Source: Stygiolobus caldivivus | GTDB lineage: Archaea; Thermoproteota; Thermoprotei_A; Sulfolobales; Sulfolobaceae | Direction: 5' to 3' | Length of the DNA stretch: 64,000 nt | Assembly (NCBI RefSeq): GCF_019704315.1 | Contig: NZ_AP024597.1 | Location: forward strand, 310,001-374,000 | Part shown: positions 8,279 to 16,725 of the stretch, piece by piece | Position numbering within the stretch: position 1 is the stretch's first letter | Layout of the letters: the number at the start of each line of letters is the position of its first letter | The notes under the pieces: generated by a model | The model's database searches: none | The model's input: only the letters and a program-made list of their open reading frames with translations | Told to the model about the DNA's origin: nothing | Translations under genes and position numbers: made by a program

Positions 8279-9566
8279 CTCCTAACCCCAGTAATACAAT
8301 ACATGATAACCAATACGAAAATACTGCGTTTATAAAGGAGAGAAGGAAAATAGGTATTATTTTTAAAAAGTTAATTTTTCTAGTATCATCCTCACCTCTC
8401 TCTTCTTTCTTTTCCTTAGGGGTAACCCTCCATTTATAAGGGATCCTGAAAAGCCCCCTTGAATAACCGGCTACTGAAGCGTTTAGTATGGTGAGTACTA
8501 CTCTTAGGTCGCCTTCTTTCTGTCCCAGAACCAGTGCATATATAACGGTAGAAATACCGTAGACGAGAAGAGGAGTTAGGAGTAAAAGTTGATCCAGCTC
8601 AAGTAGGAACTCGAGACCGTTAAACACTATGAGCGTGAGTAAAAATAGAGGATATAATCCCCACTGCTGTGCGTAGATAAACCCTTCTAAACCGCTTATA
8701 CCCTTTCTCACCATTTTCGCGGAAAGTAAAAATATCTGTGATGAACCGTAAGACCACCTCTCTATCTGCTTGTATAGGTCGTATAGAGTATATGGAGCCT
8801 TTGAATAAACAATTATGTCCTCAAAGAACACTACTTTCACGTCTTTGAGGAACAGCCTTATCCCCAACTCCAAATCCTCAGCTATTGCACCTTCCTTCCA
8901 CCCGCCAACACTTAATAATACACTCTTACGGATAGAGAAAGCGGATCCGTTAGGAAAAATAGGGAGGTTCAGAAAATACCTGCCCTTAAACAGAGCTAAC
9001 ATGACCTTTTCTGTGAACTCTTTATAATACCTCTGTAGTGTGGTCTCGTCGGAGTAAATTCTTATTCTAAGTGCAGAAGCTAGATAAGATTTCTCGTTCA
9101 ACTTTTGGAAAAAACCTTTTCCTACTCTCGCATCGGCATCAAGGAAGACAAGGTAATCTCCTTTAGCTAAGTTAACCGCAAAATTCAGTGCTCCTGCTTT
9201 TCCCCCCTTGGGGCTCTCCCTCCTGACTACCCTGAAATTAGCAGGTAAGGTTACCGCACTGAATACCTCTTTAAAATAGCTCTCAGTGTCATCGGAAACT
9301 ATTATTACCTCGTACTTGTCATAGTCTATCGAAGCCAAGTTGTTTATTAGCTCCTTAATTGTTTCTTTTCCCTCATTTCTAACTGCAACTATTATCGAGT
9401 AAAATCTTTCGTTTTTTTCTCGCCACGTATCTCTGAACTGAGTACGCGTTCCGACCTTATAATAATAAGCTTGGAGTATATTCCAGACCGAAGGGGCTAC
9501 GGAAAAGAGGGCTAAGAGGACAATTAAAAAGTCTTTAAAGGGGTTTACTATGGTAAAAAACTCCAT
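8259..9566 (-). CDS. Membrane glycosyltransferase family 2, processive (cellulose/hyaluronan synthase-like)
   Basis: An N-terminal membrane segment (about 12-32) is followed by a GT-A domain with SDDT at 91-94, DAD at 143-145, the ED catalytic pair at 230-231 and QIERW at 267-271, then several C-terminal membrane segments. The D, DxD, ED, QxxRW set is the hallmark of processive GT2 enzymes that make and extrude polymers such as cellulose, chitin or hyaluronan. The gene is last in the moaDE-thiDN-HD-ppa operon, two bases after the pyrophosphatase stop. That link may be biochemical, since sugar-nucleotide formation releases pyrophosphate. The donor and product are unknown. Confidence 0.85.
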   Translation of the reverse strand: MEFFTIVNPFKDFLIVLLALFSVAPSVWNILQAYYYKVGTRTQFRDTWREKNERFYSIIVAVRNEGKETIKELINNLASIDYDKYEVIIVSDDTESYFKEVFSAVTLPANFRVVRRESPKGGKAGALNFAVNLAKGDYLVFLDADARVGKGFFQKLNEKSYLASALRIRIYSDETTLQRYYKEFTEKVMLALFKGRYFLNLPIFPNGSAFSIRKSVLLSVGGWKEGAIAEDLELGIRLFLKDVKVVFFEDIIVYSKAPYTLYDLYKQIERWSYGSSQIFLLSAKMVRKGISGLEGFIYAQQWGLYPLFLLTLIVFNGLEFLLELDQLLLLTPLLVYGISTVIYALVLGQKEGDLRVVLTILNASVAGYSRGLFRIPYKWRVTPKEKKEERGEDDTRKINFLKIIPIFLLSFINAVFSYWLSCIVLLGLGVIESLV

Positions 9567-9568
9567 AT

Positions 9569-10087
9569 TTATTTTCCTGAGGCCCTTTTAATAGCCCCGC
9601 TGATCCTCGCTTTAGCCTCGTTGGCTGACCCCCAACCTGAAACTTTGACCCATTTACCGGGCTCTAGTTCCTTATAGTGCTCGAAGAAGTGCATGATTTT
9701 GTTTTTCACCGCTTCGGGTAGGTCGATAATGTCCCTCACATTAGAGTAACTCGGGTCTATTTTGTCCTTAGGAACAGCTATTATCTTTGCATCCTCTCCC
9801 TCTTCGTCTCTCATGTAGAGCATGCCTATTGGCCTAGCTTCAATTGCCGTACCGGGTAAAATAGGGTATGACGTTATCACTAACACATCTATTGGGTCCC
9901 CGTCTTCTTCTAAAGTACCAGGCACGAAGCCGTAGTTAAAGGGATATACCATAGACGTGTATAAGACCCTATCTACCTTTACTACTTCTTCTTCTTCGTC
10001 ATATTCGTATTTTATATTAGACCCCATTGGTATTTCAATTAGAACATTTACCTCCTCGGGGGCTTTTTTACCTGGTCCCATTTTCAT
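9569..10087 (-). CDS. ppa: Inorganic pyrophosphatase, family I
   Basis: It hydrolyses PPi to two phosphates in the cytoplasm, pulling biosynthetic reactions forward. The family I signature [10 protein letters not shown] is at 61-70 with the metal-binding Asp62, Asp64 and Asp67. The upstream [12 protein letters not shown] segment and the length of 172 residues are standard. The ATG at 10087 is preceded by GTGAG, a Shine-Dalgarno-like element; a second ATG follows two codons later. The gene sits between the HD protein and the GT2 gene on one transcript. Confidence 0.95.
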   Translation of the reverse strand: MKMGPGKKAPEEVNVLIEIPMGSNIKYEYDEEEEVVKVDRVLYTSMVYPFNYGFVPGTLEEDGDPIDVLVITSYPILPGTAIEARPIGMLYMRDEEGEDAKIIAVPKDKIDPSYSNVRDIIDLPEAVKNKIMHFFEHYKELEPGKWVKVSGWGSANEAKARISGAIKRASGK

Positions 10088-10112
10088 AGTCTCTCACTAT
10101 AAAAAAGAAGAG

Positions 10113-10658
10113 CTACTTAATTAAATCGTTTATTAGAAAATTGATCACATCTTCAATCAAATTGAAAGGAAACTTTTTCTTAACTTCCTCAAGTACTTTC
10201 AGATAACTGTTCAATATTTCTCCCACATCATATCCCTGCTTTAGGTACCTCTTAGCTTGAAGATAAGTAGAGAGCATCTCACTGAACTTGGCTACCTGCC
10301 CCTCAAGGCTTTTACCTTTATACTCTTCGAAGAGCTCCTCTCCTAAACCAAGTTCCTTAATCGCCTCTAATTCGATCTCTTCTTTCTGGGGTAACTTGTC
10401 CGAAGCCCACTTGGGTAAGTCCCCTAACAAAGTCTCTCCTATGTCGTGGAATACAGCTATCGTAACTGCCTTTTCAGGGCTGAGTTCTACCCCTTTTTCT
10501 AAGATCTTCTTGGACAAATAATATGCTATAACTCCTGCTTCCCAGCTATGTTGAGCTACTGTCTCCCCTACAGCAGGAGGTACTCCCCTCTGCATCCAAC
10601 CCGTACGCACCAGACTCTTACCGCCGGCGAGGATCCTCTCGAGGTCTACCTCATTCAT
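10113..10658 (-). CDS. HD-domain phosphohydrolase (YfbR/HDDC2-like 5'-deoxynucleotidase type)
   Basis: The 181-residue protein carries the compact HD pattern of the HDDC2/YfbR family: TGWMQRGVP, then GETVAQHSWEAG with His37, His71-Asp72 with Glu75 (AVFHDIGETLLGD). Relatives are metal-dependent 5'-nucleotidases acting on (deoxy)nucleoside monophosphates. Substrate specificity here is inferred only at family level. The start ATG overlaps the ThiDN stop (ATGA) and is preceded by GTGAGAGG, so translation is probably coupled. Confidence 0.8.
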   Translation of the reverse strand: MNEVDLERILAGGKSLVRTGWMQRGVPPAVGETVAQHSWEAGVIAYYLSKKILEKGVELSPEKAVTIAVFHDIGETLLGDLPKWASDKLPQKEEIELEAIKELGLGEELFEEYKGKSLEGQVAKFSEMLSTYLQAKRYLKQGYDVGEILNSYLKVLEEVKKKFPFNLIEDVINFLINDLIK

Positions 10659-12004
10659 AGCCTCTCACTCAGGTACTTTAACGTATTTATCATTTCATCT
10701 ATTGAACTAGTCCAGAGCCTGATCATCGCCTCTTTACCCTTTACACCCCTATCGAAAATGACGTTCGGGATACTGCCGTAAGTATTATGCACAAACGTAA
10801 CTAACCATTGCATACTCTTACCTTCAATATGTGAGCTGGGCTCAAGCTCCCTATTGACTTCTATTACATCATAACCTGTTTCTTTCAATAACCTAACTGC
10901 ATCGTCACTGAAACGGATGTTTATAAGTACCCTAGCTTTGTTATTATAGCCCAAGATAGTAAGCAAAAGACGTGCGGTATGAGTAGGTTTCCCAAAGACT
11001 ACCGGTAGCCCTACTCTGACCCTGTTGTCCCAGTTCCTTACTATCCTATCCCTGAATACTGCAATATCCTCTAAACCTTTCACATACTCCGGCTGGATTG
11101 CATGAGCTAGGTTGGACTGAACCTCAGGGATTAGCTTGTAAAACCCGTCCCACTTTTCTACTGTCTCAGCGAACTTTTCCATTTCGTTAATTACATCATA
11201 TCTCATTGCTTTTACCAACGTTGGACTAACCGGGTCAATGGGCCCTATACCTCTTCCTATTTCTAACCCGTAGCGTATTGAACTTTGCAAAAGGTCTCTG
11301 GCGGTCCTGAATGAGGAAATTATGTCCTCACCTTTTGCTAAGCCTGCAGAAATTGCAGTAGCGAATACGCTACCGGTCCCGTGAGTATTCTTATTGGAAG
11401 TTACCCTCTCGTAGCCTATCTGGTGGTATTCATCCCTTATACTGTCATATAGTACGTCTACGCTGTATTTCCCTTCTAAGTGTCCGCCTTTAATTATGAC
11501 ATAAGGGATGCCGAAATTCTTCGATATCAGTTTGCTCACCACCTTAACGTCTTCAATACTCCTTATCTTGAGGCCCGATAGAAGCGAAGCTTCTAATGCA
11601 TTAGGAGTTAACACAGTGGTCCTCGGTAAAATAGTCCTCTTATACTCGTCTATATCTTTGATTAGTGGCGTCCCGTCTTTTGCATAGATCACGGGGTCAG
11701 TAACCAGCGGTATGGCTGAAGGTAAAGAGTCTACAAGTATCTGGAATTGCTCTTTAGTATAAATCATGCCCAACTTCGCCGACCTTATATCAAAGTCTGA
11801 AAAGAGAGCGTCTAATTGGCTTTTCAGCACGTCCTGAGGTAACGGGTAGACCCTTGAAATACCCCGTGTATTTTGGGCAGTAATAGCTGTTAGGGCTCCT
11901 ACACCATGTATTCCTAATATTTCATAGACCTTAATATCGGTCTCGAGACCTGCTCCGTTCCCGCTGTCGAGACCTGCGACGCTAAGGGCTACCGCCTTGT
12001 TCAT
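10655..12004 (-). CDS. thiDN: Bifunctional ThiD-ThiN: HMP/HMP-phosphate kinase and thiamine-phosphate synthase
   Basis: Residues 1-260 are a ribokinase-type ThiD domain. It starts VAGLDSGNGAGLETDIK, has TPNALEASLL, and a GTGSVFATAISAG anion-hole motif near 212. Residues about 270-449 are the ThiN domain, which in archaea replaces ThiE and joins HMP-PP to the thiazole phosphate. The fusion thus covers two consecutive steps of thiamine-phosphate synthesis. GTGAGGAG precedes the ATG. The start lies 23 bp inside the end of the MoaD-MoaE gene, which indicates a common transcript. Confidence 0.92.
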   Translation of the reverse strand: MNKAVALSVAGLDSGNGAGLETDIKVYEILGIHGVGALTAITAQNTRGISRVYPLPQDVLKSQLDALFSDFDIRSAKLGMIYTKEQFQILVDSLPSAIPLVTDPVIYAKDGTPLIKDIDEYKRTILPRTTVLTPNALEASLLSGLKIRSIEDVKVVSKLISKNFGIPYVIIKGGHLEGKYSVDVLYDSIRDEYHQIGYERVTSNKNTHGTGSVFATAISAGLAKGEDIISSFRTARDLLQSSIRYGLEIGRGIGPIDPVSPTLVKAMRYDVINEMEKFAETVEKWDGFYKLIPEVQSNLAHAIQPEYVKGLEDIAVFRDRIVRNWDNRVRVGLPVVFGKPTHTARLLLTILGYNNKARVLINIRFSDDAVRLLKETGYDVIEVNRELEPSSHIEGKSMQWLVTFVHNTYGSIPNVIFDRGVKGKEAMIRLWTSSIDEMINTLKYLSERL

Positions 12005-12689
12005 TTCTCCTCACTCTCGTGTTACCTGCTACCACCCAAAATTGCCCGTCGTCTCTCACCTCAAGTTTCCATATGCCGGTTGAGTGTTTAACCATTTCAA
12101 CTGCTTCTTCTACAGCGTTAATGGTGTCTTTTCTACCCCTACCTAATGCCATTACCAAAAACACGTCTTCCCCAGGTTTGAGGTCGTCTATTACGTGGAT
12201 GATCTTCATCTTTACTAGGTCTTTATACTTCTCTTTTAGAGTGGAAATTATCTCCTCGAACCTCTTTTTCGTATATTCCTCATATGCTTGGTACTTTAGT
12301 TCATAGACTTTATGTCCTTCAACTATTCCTTTTACTATACCTAAATACACTACCATTGAGCCGACTTGTTCGTCCGCTTCGTTCCTAAATTCCCTTATTT
12401 CTTCAAGTATGTCTAACCTCTTACCTATTTTGAGTTCTCCCCCAGCTGGTGGCGGAAATATGGCTATTTCATCGCCGTCGTTTATCTCTTCTTTCTTTCT
12501 ACCATTGACCAAGACTGAGACCTTTATATTACCCAGACCTTCTCTTAAGATTTTTCCAAATTCTTTCCCATACTTGTCCTCCAGTTGGGACTTAAGGCAG
12601 TCCACATCTTTACAGTTGGTTTCTACAACCTCTGACTCTTTTCCAGTATAGTCTTGGAGGAAAGCGAAATACTTAACTGTAACTTTCAT
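11982..12689 (-). CDS. Fused molybdopterin synthase, MoaD-MoaE
   Basis: Residues 1-84 form a ubiquitin-like MoaD domain ending in FPPPAGG (Gly83-Gly84). A MoaE domain follows (about 95-225) with GMVxYLGxV-like GSMVVYLGIVKG and the C-terminal IWKLEVRDDGQFWV. Molybdopterin synthase transfers sulfur from the thiocarboxylated C-terminal Gly of MoaD onto precursor Z. Here that glycine is internal, so the protein presumably must be cut after Gly84. The fused mycobacterial MoaX is known to be processed in this way. GAGGT precedes the ATG at 12689. It is first in the five-gene minus-strand operon. Confidence 0.88.
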   Translation of the reverse strand: MKVTVKYFAFLQDYTGKESEVVETNCKDVDCLKSQLEDKYGKEFGKILREGLGNIKVSVLVNGRKKEEINDGDEIAIFPPPAGGELKIGKRLDILEEIREFRNEADEQVGSMVVYLGIVKGIVEGHKVYELKYQAYEEYTKKRFEEIISTLKEKYKDLVKMKIIHVIDDLKPGEDVFLVMALGRGRKDTINAVEEAVEMVKHSTGIWKLEVRDDGQFWVVAGNTRVRRNEQGGSP

Positions 12690-12725
12690 TTACCTCAATC
12701 CTCTTTTTATATACAAGAGTTTTAT

Positions 12726-13187
12726 GTGGACGATGAGTTTTTAAATTATCTACTAGGTAATGAAACTTCTAGGAAAAAATTTACTTATAATTTCGGGGAA
12801 GAACGCAACTCTGAGTTGATGAAAAAACTAGACGAAATAGAGACTATGATAAGGCAATTAGTAAAGGCCGTACCATATGACGAGAGAAAAAACAATAGTC
12901 CAACTGTACTCTGTGAACAGATACTCAGGAACGAGTACGTAATCGTAGAAAGCGAAAAGGTTAACAAGAACCTCCATCCATTGTTATTTATTTTATCCCT
13001 TGATGATAATAAGGTACTCGTAAGTTTTAAAGATACAATAGACCTCTTACAACTGTTATTTGAGAAGTATGGAGATAAAATAGAGGATAAGCTACCTAAA
13101 AGGCTTCTCCCCTTATTCTTGCTCCTACGTAAGATGGGGTTAATATACTTTGACCACGAGTCTAAGAGTTATAAGTTTATTAAATGA
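12726..13187 (+). CDS. Conserved-looking hypothetical protein, alpha-helical
   Basis: I do not recognise the family. From GTG 12726 (MDDEFLNYLLGNE) the product is about 153 residues, mostly charged helix. It has a possible coiled segment (SELMKKLDEIETMIRQLV) and a C-terminal helix-turn-helix-like end (KRLLPLFLLLRKMGLIYFD). I preferred GTG 12726 over upstream starts because a CTTTTTATATAC TATA element lies about 20 bp before it and because a start at 12654 would run through the moaDE start. It is divergent from the molybdopterin operon by 36 bp. A regulatory or DNA-binding role is only a guess from the shape. Confidence 0.6.
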   Translation: MDDEFLNYLLGNETSRKKFTYNFGEERNSELMKKLDEIETMIRQLVKAVPYDERKNNSPTVLCEQILRNEYVIVESEKVNKNLHPLLFILSLDDNKVLVSFKDTIDLLQLLFEKYGDKIEDKLPKRLLPLFLLLRKMGLIYFDHESKSYKFIK

Positions 13188-13524
13188 ATTCCTCACACAC
13201 TAAACGACCCACGTTACATCATGTGTCATGCCCTTTTCATAATAAATGCGAGGGTGGTATTCTAACAGTTGCCTTTCCGTGGAGCTATTAACTCGCATAA
13301 CCTACAAGCCTGATTCCCTAATATCGACAAACTCGCAAGGTTAACGTGATCCTTTCGGAAACGTAATAACGCAATAATTATTGTTAATAATAATATAATT
13401 GTTGTATAGGCAAATTATTCAAAAAATATGGAGGAAATACATCGTAAAGCTTGGGCCTTTACCTAAAGCCACTTTAGCATATAACCAAATTAATAACCTT
13501 TTAAAGTAATAATATCTCTGGTGA
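13188..13524. other. Intergenic region, no confident gene
   Basis: The 337-bp stretch holds one short minus-strand reading frame (13200-13298, 32 codons, ATG start) without recognisable similarity or visible promoter. It also holds AT-rich DNA near 13370-13420, and at 13499-13506 a TTTTAAAG element that probably serves as the TATA box of the CoA-binding gene. No tRNA-like or strong repeat structure is seen. Confidence 0.4.
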
Positions 13525-13995
13525 ATAGGGATCAGTAACCAACCCGAAGAAAGTGTAATTGAAGAGGTCTTAAGGAATTATAAAAATATAGCTACAGTAG
13601 GTTTCTCTAAAGACCCTTCTAAACCTTCTCACCAAGTCCCTAAGTTCCTAATGTCGAAAGGTTATAACGTGATCCCGGTTAACCCGACCGTGAGTGAGGT
13701 ACTAGGGAGGAAAAGTTACAAGAGTGTTCTTGATATCCCCGATAGAATAGATGTAGTAGAAGTTTTCAGACCGTCTCAGGACGTGCCCAAAATAATTGAT
13801 GAAGTCCTACAGAGATTAAAAGAAAAGGGGGACGTAAAGGTCATATGGTTACAAGAGGGGATAAGGAACGATGAAGCGGCTGAAAAAGCAAGGAAAGCTG
13901 GCTTAATAGTGATTCAAGATAGGTGTATGTATAAAGAGTACATGAAGAAAATTGAAGGAAATCCCCATCCTCCACCGGTAAGTCAGGTAGGTTGA
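13525..13995 (+). CDS. CoA-binding domain protein (YccU-like), start codon not canonical
   Basis: The frame encodes a Rossmann CoA-binding fold: NIATVGFSKDPSKPSHQVPKF, then GYNVIPVNPTVSEVLGRK, then VIWLQEGIRNDEAAEKA, typical for about 140-residue succinyl-CoA synthetase alpha-like CoA-binding proteins. The first ATG (13651) would delete the first strand and the nucleotide loop. Upstream the frame is open back to a TGA at 13522, but contains no ATG, GTG or TTG. A GTG at 13521 lies in another frame, and dropping one G of GGG at 13528-13530 would join it to this frame. It is either a rare ATA/ATC start or a one-base insertion. The coordinate given is the first codon of the open frame. The 3' end overlaps the next gene by 13 bp tail to tail. 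Confidence 0.65.
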   Translation: MGISNQPEESVIEEVLRNYKNIATVGFSKDPSKPSHQVPKFLMSKGYNVIPVNPTVSEVLGRKSYKSVLDIPDRIDVVEVFRPSQDVPKIIDEVLQRLKEKGDVKVIWLQEGIRNDEAAEKARKAGLIVIQDRCMYKEYMKKIEGNPHPPPVSQVG

Positions 13996-14558
13996 AGTAT
14001 TGTAACGACTTTATACTGTGGGTCTTTTAACTGATAATCGTCCTTAACGAAGGTTTGGAAAAATGTAAGTGGTGGGAACTCGGGGTTATCACAGTCAATT
14101 AAGGATAAGTCGTTTCCGACTACTACTATGTGTTCCCAATCGTCAAGTCTTAGCATTTTCTTGAGGTTACGAATTGATGTTAACACTTCTTCCTTTTTCT
14201 TTTCCCTTGCAATATCAGGACCATAGAAGAAGACCTCAGAATCTGTAAGAGGGATCTCCTCGTGTAATCTTGCACCTTTAAAAGTAATAGTGGTACTGTT
14301 ATCGCATATACACGTGCCTTTAGATATGGGGTCTCTCGTGAGTACGTTAATCCTCATAACTATATCGTTTAAGCCTAATTCTTCACACCTCTCTTTTAAG
14401 AGCTTTAACATTGCAAGAGAAAAGATGTAGTATAGTTCACCTTGTAAGTTAACTGGGTAGGCTAATAGTTCAGCATATTCTTCTGATATTTTAGCTTTTG
14501 GGATTAACCCACACTCTCCCTTCACTGTGGTTAGGGACTTCAAAATAACTAATTTCAT
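13983..14558 (-). CDS. Hypothetical protein, 191 residues
   Basis: I do not recognise this family. It is soluble, without signal peptide or membrane segments, and begins MKLVILKSLTTVKGECGLIP. Two cysteines close together (CICDNSTT, near residue 82) and a hydrophobic strand EHIVVVGNDLSLIDCDNP near 140 are the main features. Length and composition are those of a real protein, with codon use like its neighbours. It converges on the CoA-binding gene with a 13-bp overlap of the 3' ends. Confidence 0.6.
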   Translation of the reverse strand: MKLVILKSLTTVKGECGLIPKAKISEEYAELLAYPVNLQGELYYIFSLAMLKLLKERCEELGLNDIVMRINVLTRDPISKGTCICDNSTTITFKGARLHEEIPLTDSEVFFYGPDIAREKKKEEVLTSIRNLKKMLRLDDWEHIVVVGNDLSLIDCDNPEFPPLTFFQTFVKDDYQLKDPQYKVVTILQPT

Positions 14559-14696
14559 TAAATAATGATCGCTGAGTTATTGATTTAAACATGACTTACA
14601 TTTTATTATTAATAATTGTATTTTACGCTTTAATTAATGTTATCATTAAAACAAAAAATTTATAAACTTATATAACAAAATTAACATGTGAGATAA

Positions 14697-14888
14697 ATGA
14701 GAAAAGGCGTAAAATTGTGCGGGTGTAGTAGTATAATAGGTTTGGGTGCGTTCCTTTTCGCGGGGGGCTTAGCTGGGGTAGTGAAAATAGCCTCCCCCGA
14801 ATTCCCTTTATATGTTGGTATGTTATTGATGCTTATAGGGACTTTGAGCAGTTCGGTAACTATAGCACCAGACAAAAGTGAAGAATAA
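14697..14888 (+). CDS. Small membrane protein, 63 residues
   Basis: It is a short product with two hydrophobic segments (about 9-30 and 36-54) joined by a short polar turn, and a Cys-Gly-Cys near the N-terminus. A clear TATA element (AATTTATAAACTTA, about 14655-14668) stands upstream at a distance that gives a short leader, and the frame is intact. This supports a real small gene of unknown role. It stands alone between convergent and surface-protein genes. Confidence 0.5.
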   Translation: MRKGVKLCGCSSIIGLGAFLFAGGLAGVVKIASPEFPLYVGMLLMLIGTLSSSVTIAPDKSEE

Positions 14889-14986
14889 AGACAAAAAGAC
14901 GGTTTTTGAGAAAAATAATAAATTTTTTAATTGTAGTTGACAAAATTGTGAGAAGCTTTATTTAAAGGTTTATTATAATAATTACG

Positions 14987-16678
14987 ATGCGTGCTTTATT
15001 AGTTGTTTTCCTCCTTATAACAGTCTTCATAACTGTACCATTCGCACACCTATCTTCGGCCCAACTCGTTAGCACTCAGCCAAAACCCGTAGGTCTGGTG
15101 TCTTATGGCATATGTCAAGATGGAAAAAACATTACGTATAACATAACTACTCAACAGATCATAGGGTATTTCAAAATACTTTCCCTCAAGGCTTTAAATT
15201 TGACCTCAACTTATCCCTATTACGCTAGTTTACAACTAGGTGGCACAGTACTGACACCTCACGGGATAGAGTGGGTACAAGAAAGTTTAGTATTCAACAC
15301 ACAAAATAATACTTTCTTCGTAGCGTCATATAATAACGGTGAACAAACTGTAAATTCCACTGTAATCTATTATACCTTACCTCTTGCAGGTTACCTGATA
15401 ATTTCGCTTATCAACAACTCTCCCTATACCCTCGTTAAATTTCAGTACGTTATAATACAGAACGGGTCTAGGTCACTCCCTCCACGAGTGATTACTCCTA
15501 TTACGGCAAAAATCCAAGGGAACGCTGAATTCATAGTGAATTACTATTTAAAGGGGAATGTAGAACTGGTCTTTGGCGGGTATAACTCAGTTACTAATTT
15601 TACTTCACTTTATTCCCAGCTGGCACTGTTTTATAACGAGAGCGGTCTAAGACCTTTTCCTTCGCTCTATAACTACGGTACTAATGCCACTGGGTCCTCA
15701 TCAGACCTTTTCACTATCCTCGGGTCTAACGATAACATAGTAGTAGCTGTGGGAAGCCCTAATTACGGTCTTATAACAAGTGACTACCAACCCCCAAAAG
15801 TCCCGTTAACATTTATAAACCAGTCTATTATTGTCAACGGTGTAGGGCTGTATAAGAACCAGTTATTTTACATAACGTCTCCCTATAACGTTACATTTCC
15901 TACAACCTTAAAGGTCGGAGAAAACGTTTTCCTCTACCTAGAAAAAGTAGACGTGGAAAACGAGGTTATCCCAAATAACGTTATTTTTCAGGTTTACAAC
16001 TTCACAGGTTACTACGACGAAAAGGTTATCTTTTCCTTACTCTATCCTAATTTCTCAATTGTAGGCTATAACTTGAGTATCAACTCGATAGTCACATTAC
16101 CCAACATAATTAACATAAGTAATAATGAAAGGTACGTTTTAACCAAACCTATTAATATCAGCGTTAACACGTCTATGCCCCTACTTGTAAACGTAAGCGG
16201 GCTCTACATTCCCCAGTATCTAGTAGAGATCGAATACCCTAACGGGAGTGTGATTACAAATTGGTTTGATAAGGGATCCGTGGTCACTCTTCCAAAATAC
16301 ATTTACGTTAGTCCCACCGAAAGGTATACCCTAGTAGGGCAAGACTACATTTACATTAATTCCTCCAATAAGGTGATTGCTCCTTACCAGACGGAATATA
16401 AAGTTTACTTAAATTACGGTAGCTTCTCTGTGACTTACTGGGTTAAAAATGGAGGGACAGTGAGCTTAAACGCATTTGTGCCCCCCTTTTACGAAGGAAA
16501 ATGGGAGGGAACCTATAATGCACCTGTCGGTGCTAAGGTAGTCGTAAACCAATACATACAAGAAACGCTCGTCCTTCGTCCTAATATACCCCTTATCTCA
16601 GTATTAGTTCTGATCTTAGTGTTGGTCTTTTTGGGAGGTCTGTTTTGGTGGAGAGTAAAAAAGGTGGCTAAGCAATAA
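14987..16678 (+). CDS. Thermopsin-like (peptidase A5-like) cell-surface protein
   Basis: A signal peptide (1-25, ending SSAQ) precedes a region resembling thermopsins: PKPVGLVSYGIC, IIGYFKILSLKA, YASLQLGG and IEWVQESLVFNTQNNT. Thermopsins are acid proteases secreted by Sulfolobales. Many Asn-X-Ser/Thr sites suggest heavy N-glycosylation. Beyond about residue 345 two or more repeat units follow (IPQYLVEIEYPNGSVITNWF...). A C-terminal membrane anchor (about 534-557) with basic end WWRVKKVAKQ closes the 563-residue chain. The same repeat type occurs in the protein at 21.8-23.6 kb. Protease activity is uncertain, since I cannot assign catalytic residues. Confidence 0.7.
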   Translation: MRALLVVFLLITVFITVPFAHLSSAQLVSTQPKPVGLVSYGICQDGKNITYNITTQQIIGYFKILSLKALNLTSTYPYYASLQLGGTVLTPHGIEWVQESLVFNTQNNTFFVASYNNGEQTVNSTVIYYTLPLAGYLIISLINNSPYTLVKFQYVIIQNGSRSLPPRVITPITAKIQGNAEFIVNYYLKGNVELVFGGYNSVTNFTSLYSQLALFYNESGLRPFPSLYNYGTNATGSSSDLFTILGSNDNIVVAVGSPNYGLITSDYQPPKVPLTFINQSIIVNGVGLYKNQLFYITSPYNVTFPTTLKVGENVFLYLEKVDVENEVIPNNVIFQVYNFTGYYDEKVIFSLLYPNFSIVGYNLSINSIVTLPNIINISNNERYVLTKPINISVNTSMPLLVNVSGLYIPQYLVEIEYPNGSVITNWFDKGSVVTLPKYIYVSPTERYTLVGQDYIYINSSNKVIAPYQTEYKVYLNYGSFSVTYWVKNGGTVSLNAFVPPFYEGKWEGTYNAPVGAKVVVNQYIQETLVLRPNIPLISVLVLILVLVFLGGLFWWRVKKVAKQ

Positions 16679-16686
16679 GGATAAAA

Positions 16687-16705
16687 CTTTTTCTTCTCTA
16701 TTTAT
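16687..16705 (+). terminator. T-rich terminator after the thermopsin-like gene
   Basis: A run CTTTTTCTTCTC lies 8-20 bp after the stop at 16678, before a convergent gene. T-rich tracts without a strong hairpin are the usual termination signal in Sulfolobales. Confidence 0.35.
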
Positions 16706-16725
16706 TTAAAGAAATTATTTACAGA

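Noticed and set aside
13651-13660. ATG 13651 as start of the CoA-binding gene
   Set aside because: It would remove the family's first strand and the nucleotide-binding loop that are encoded just upstream in frame.
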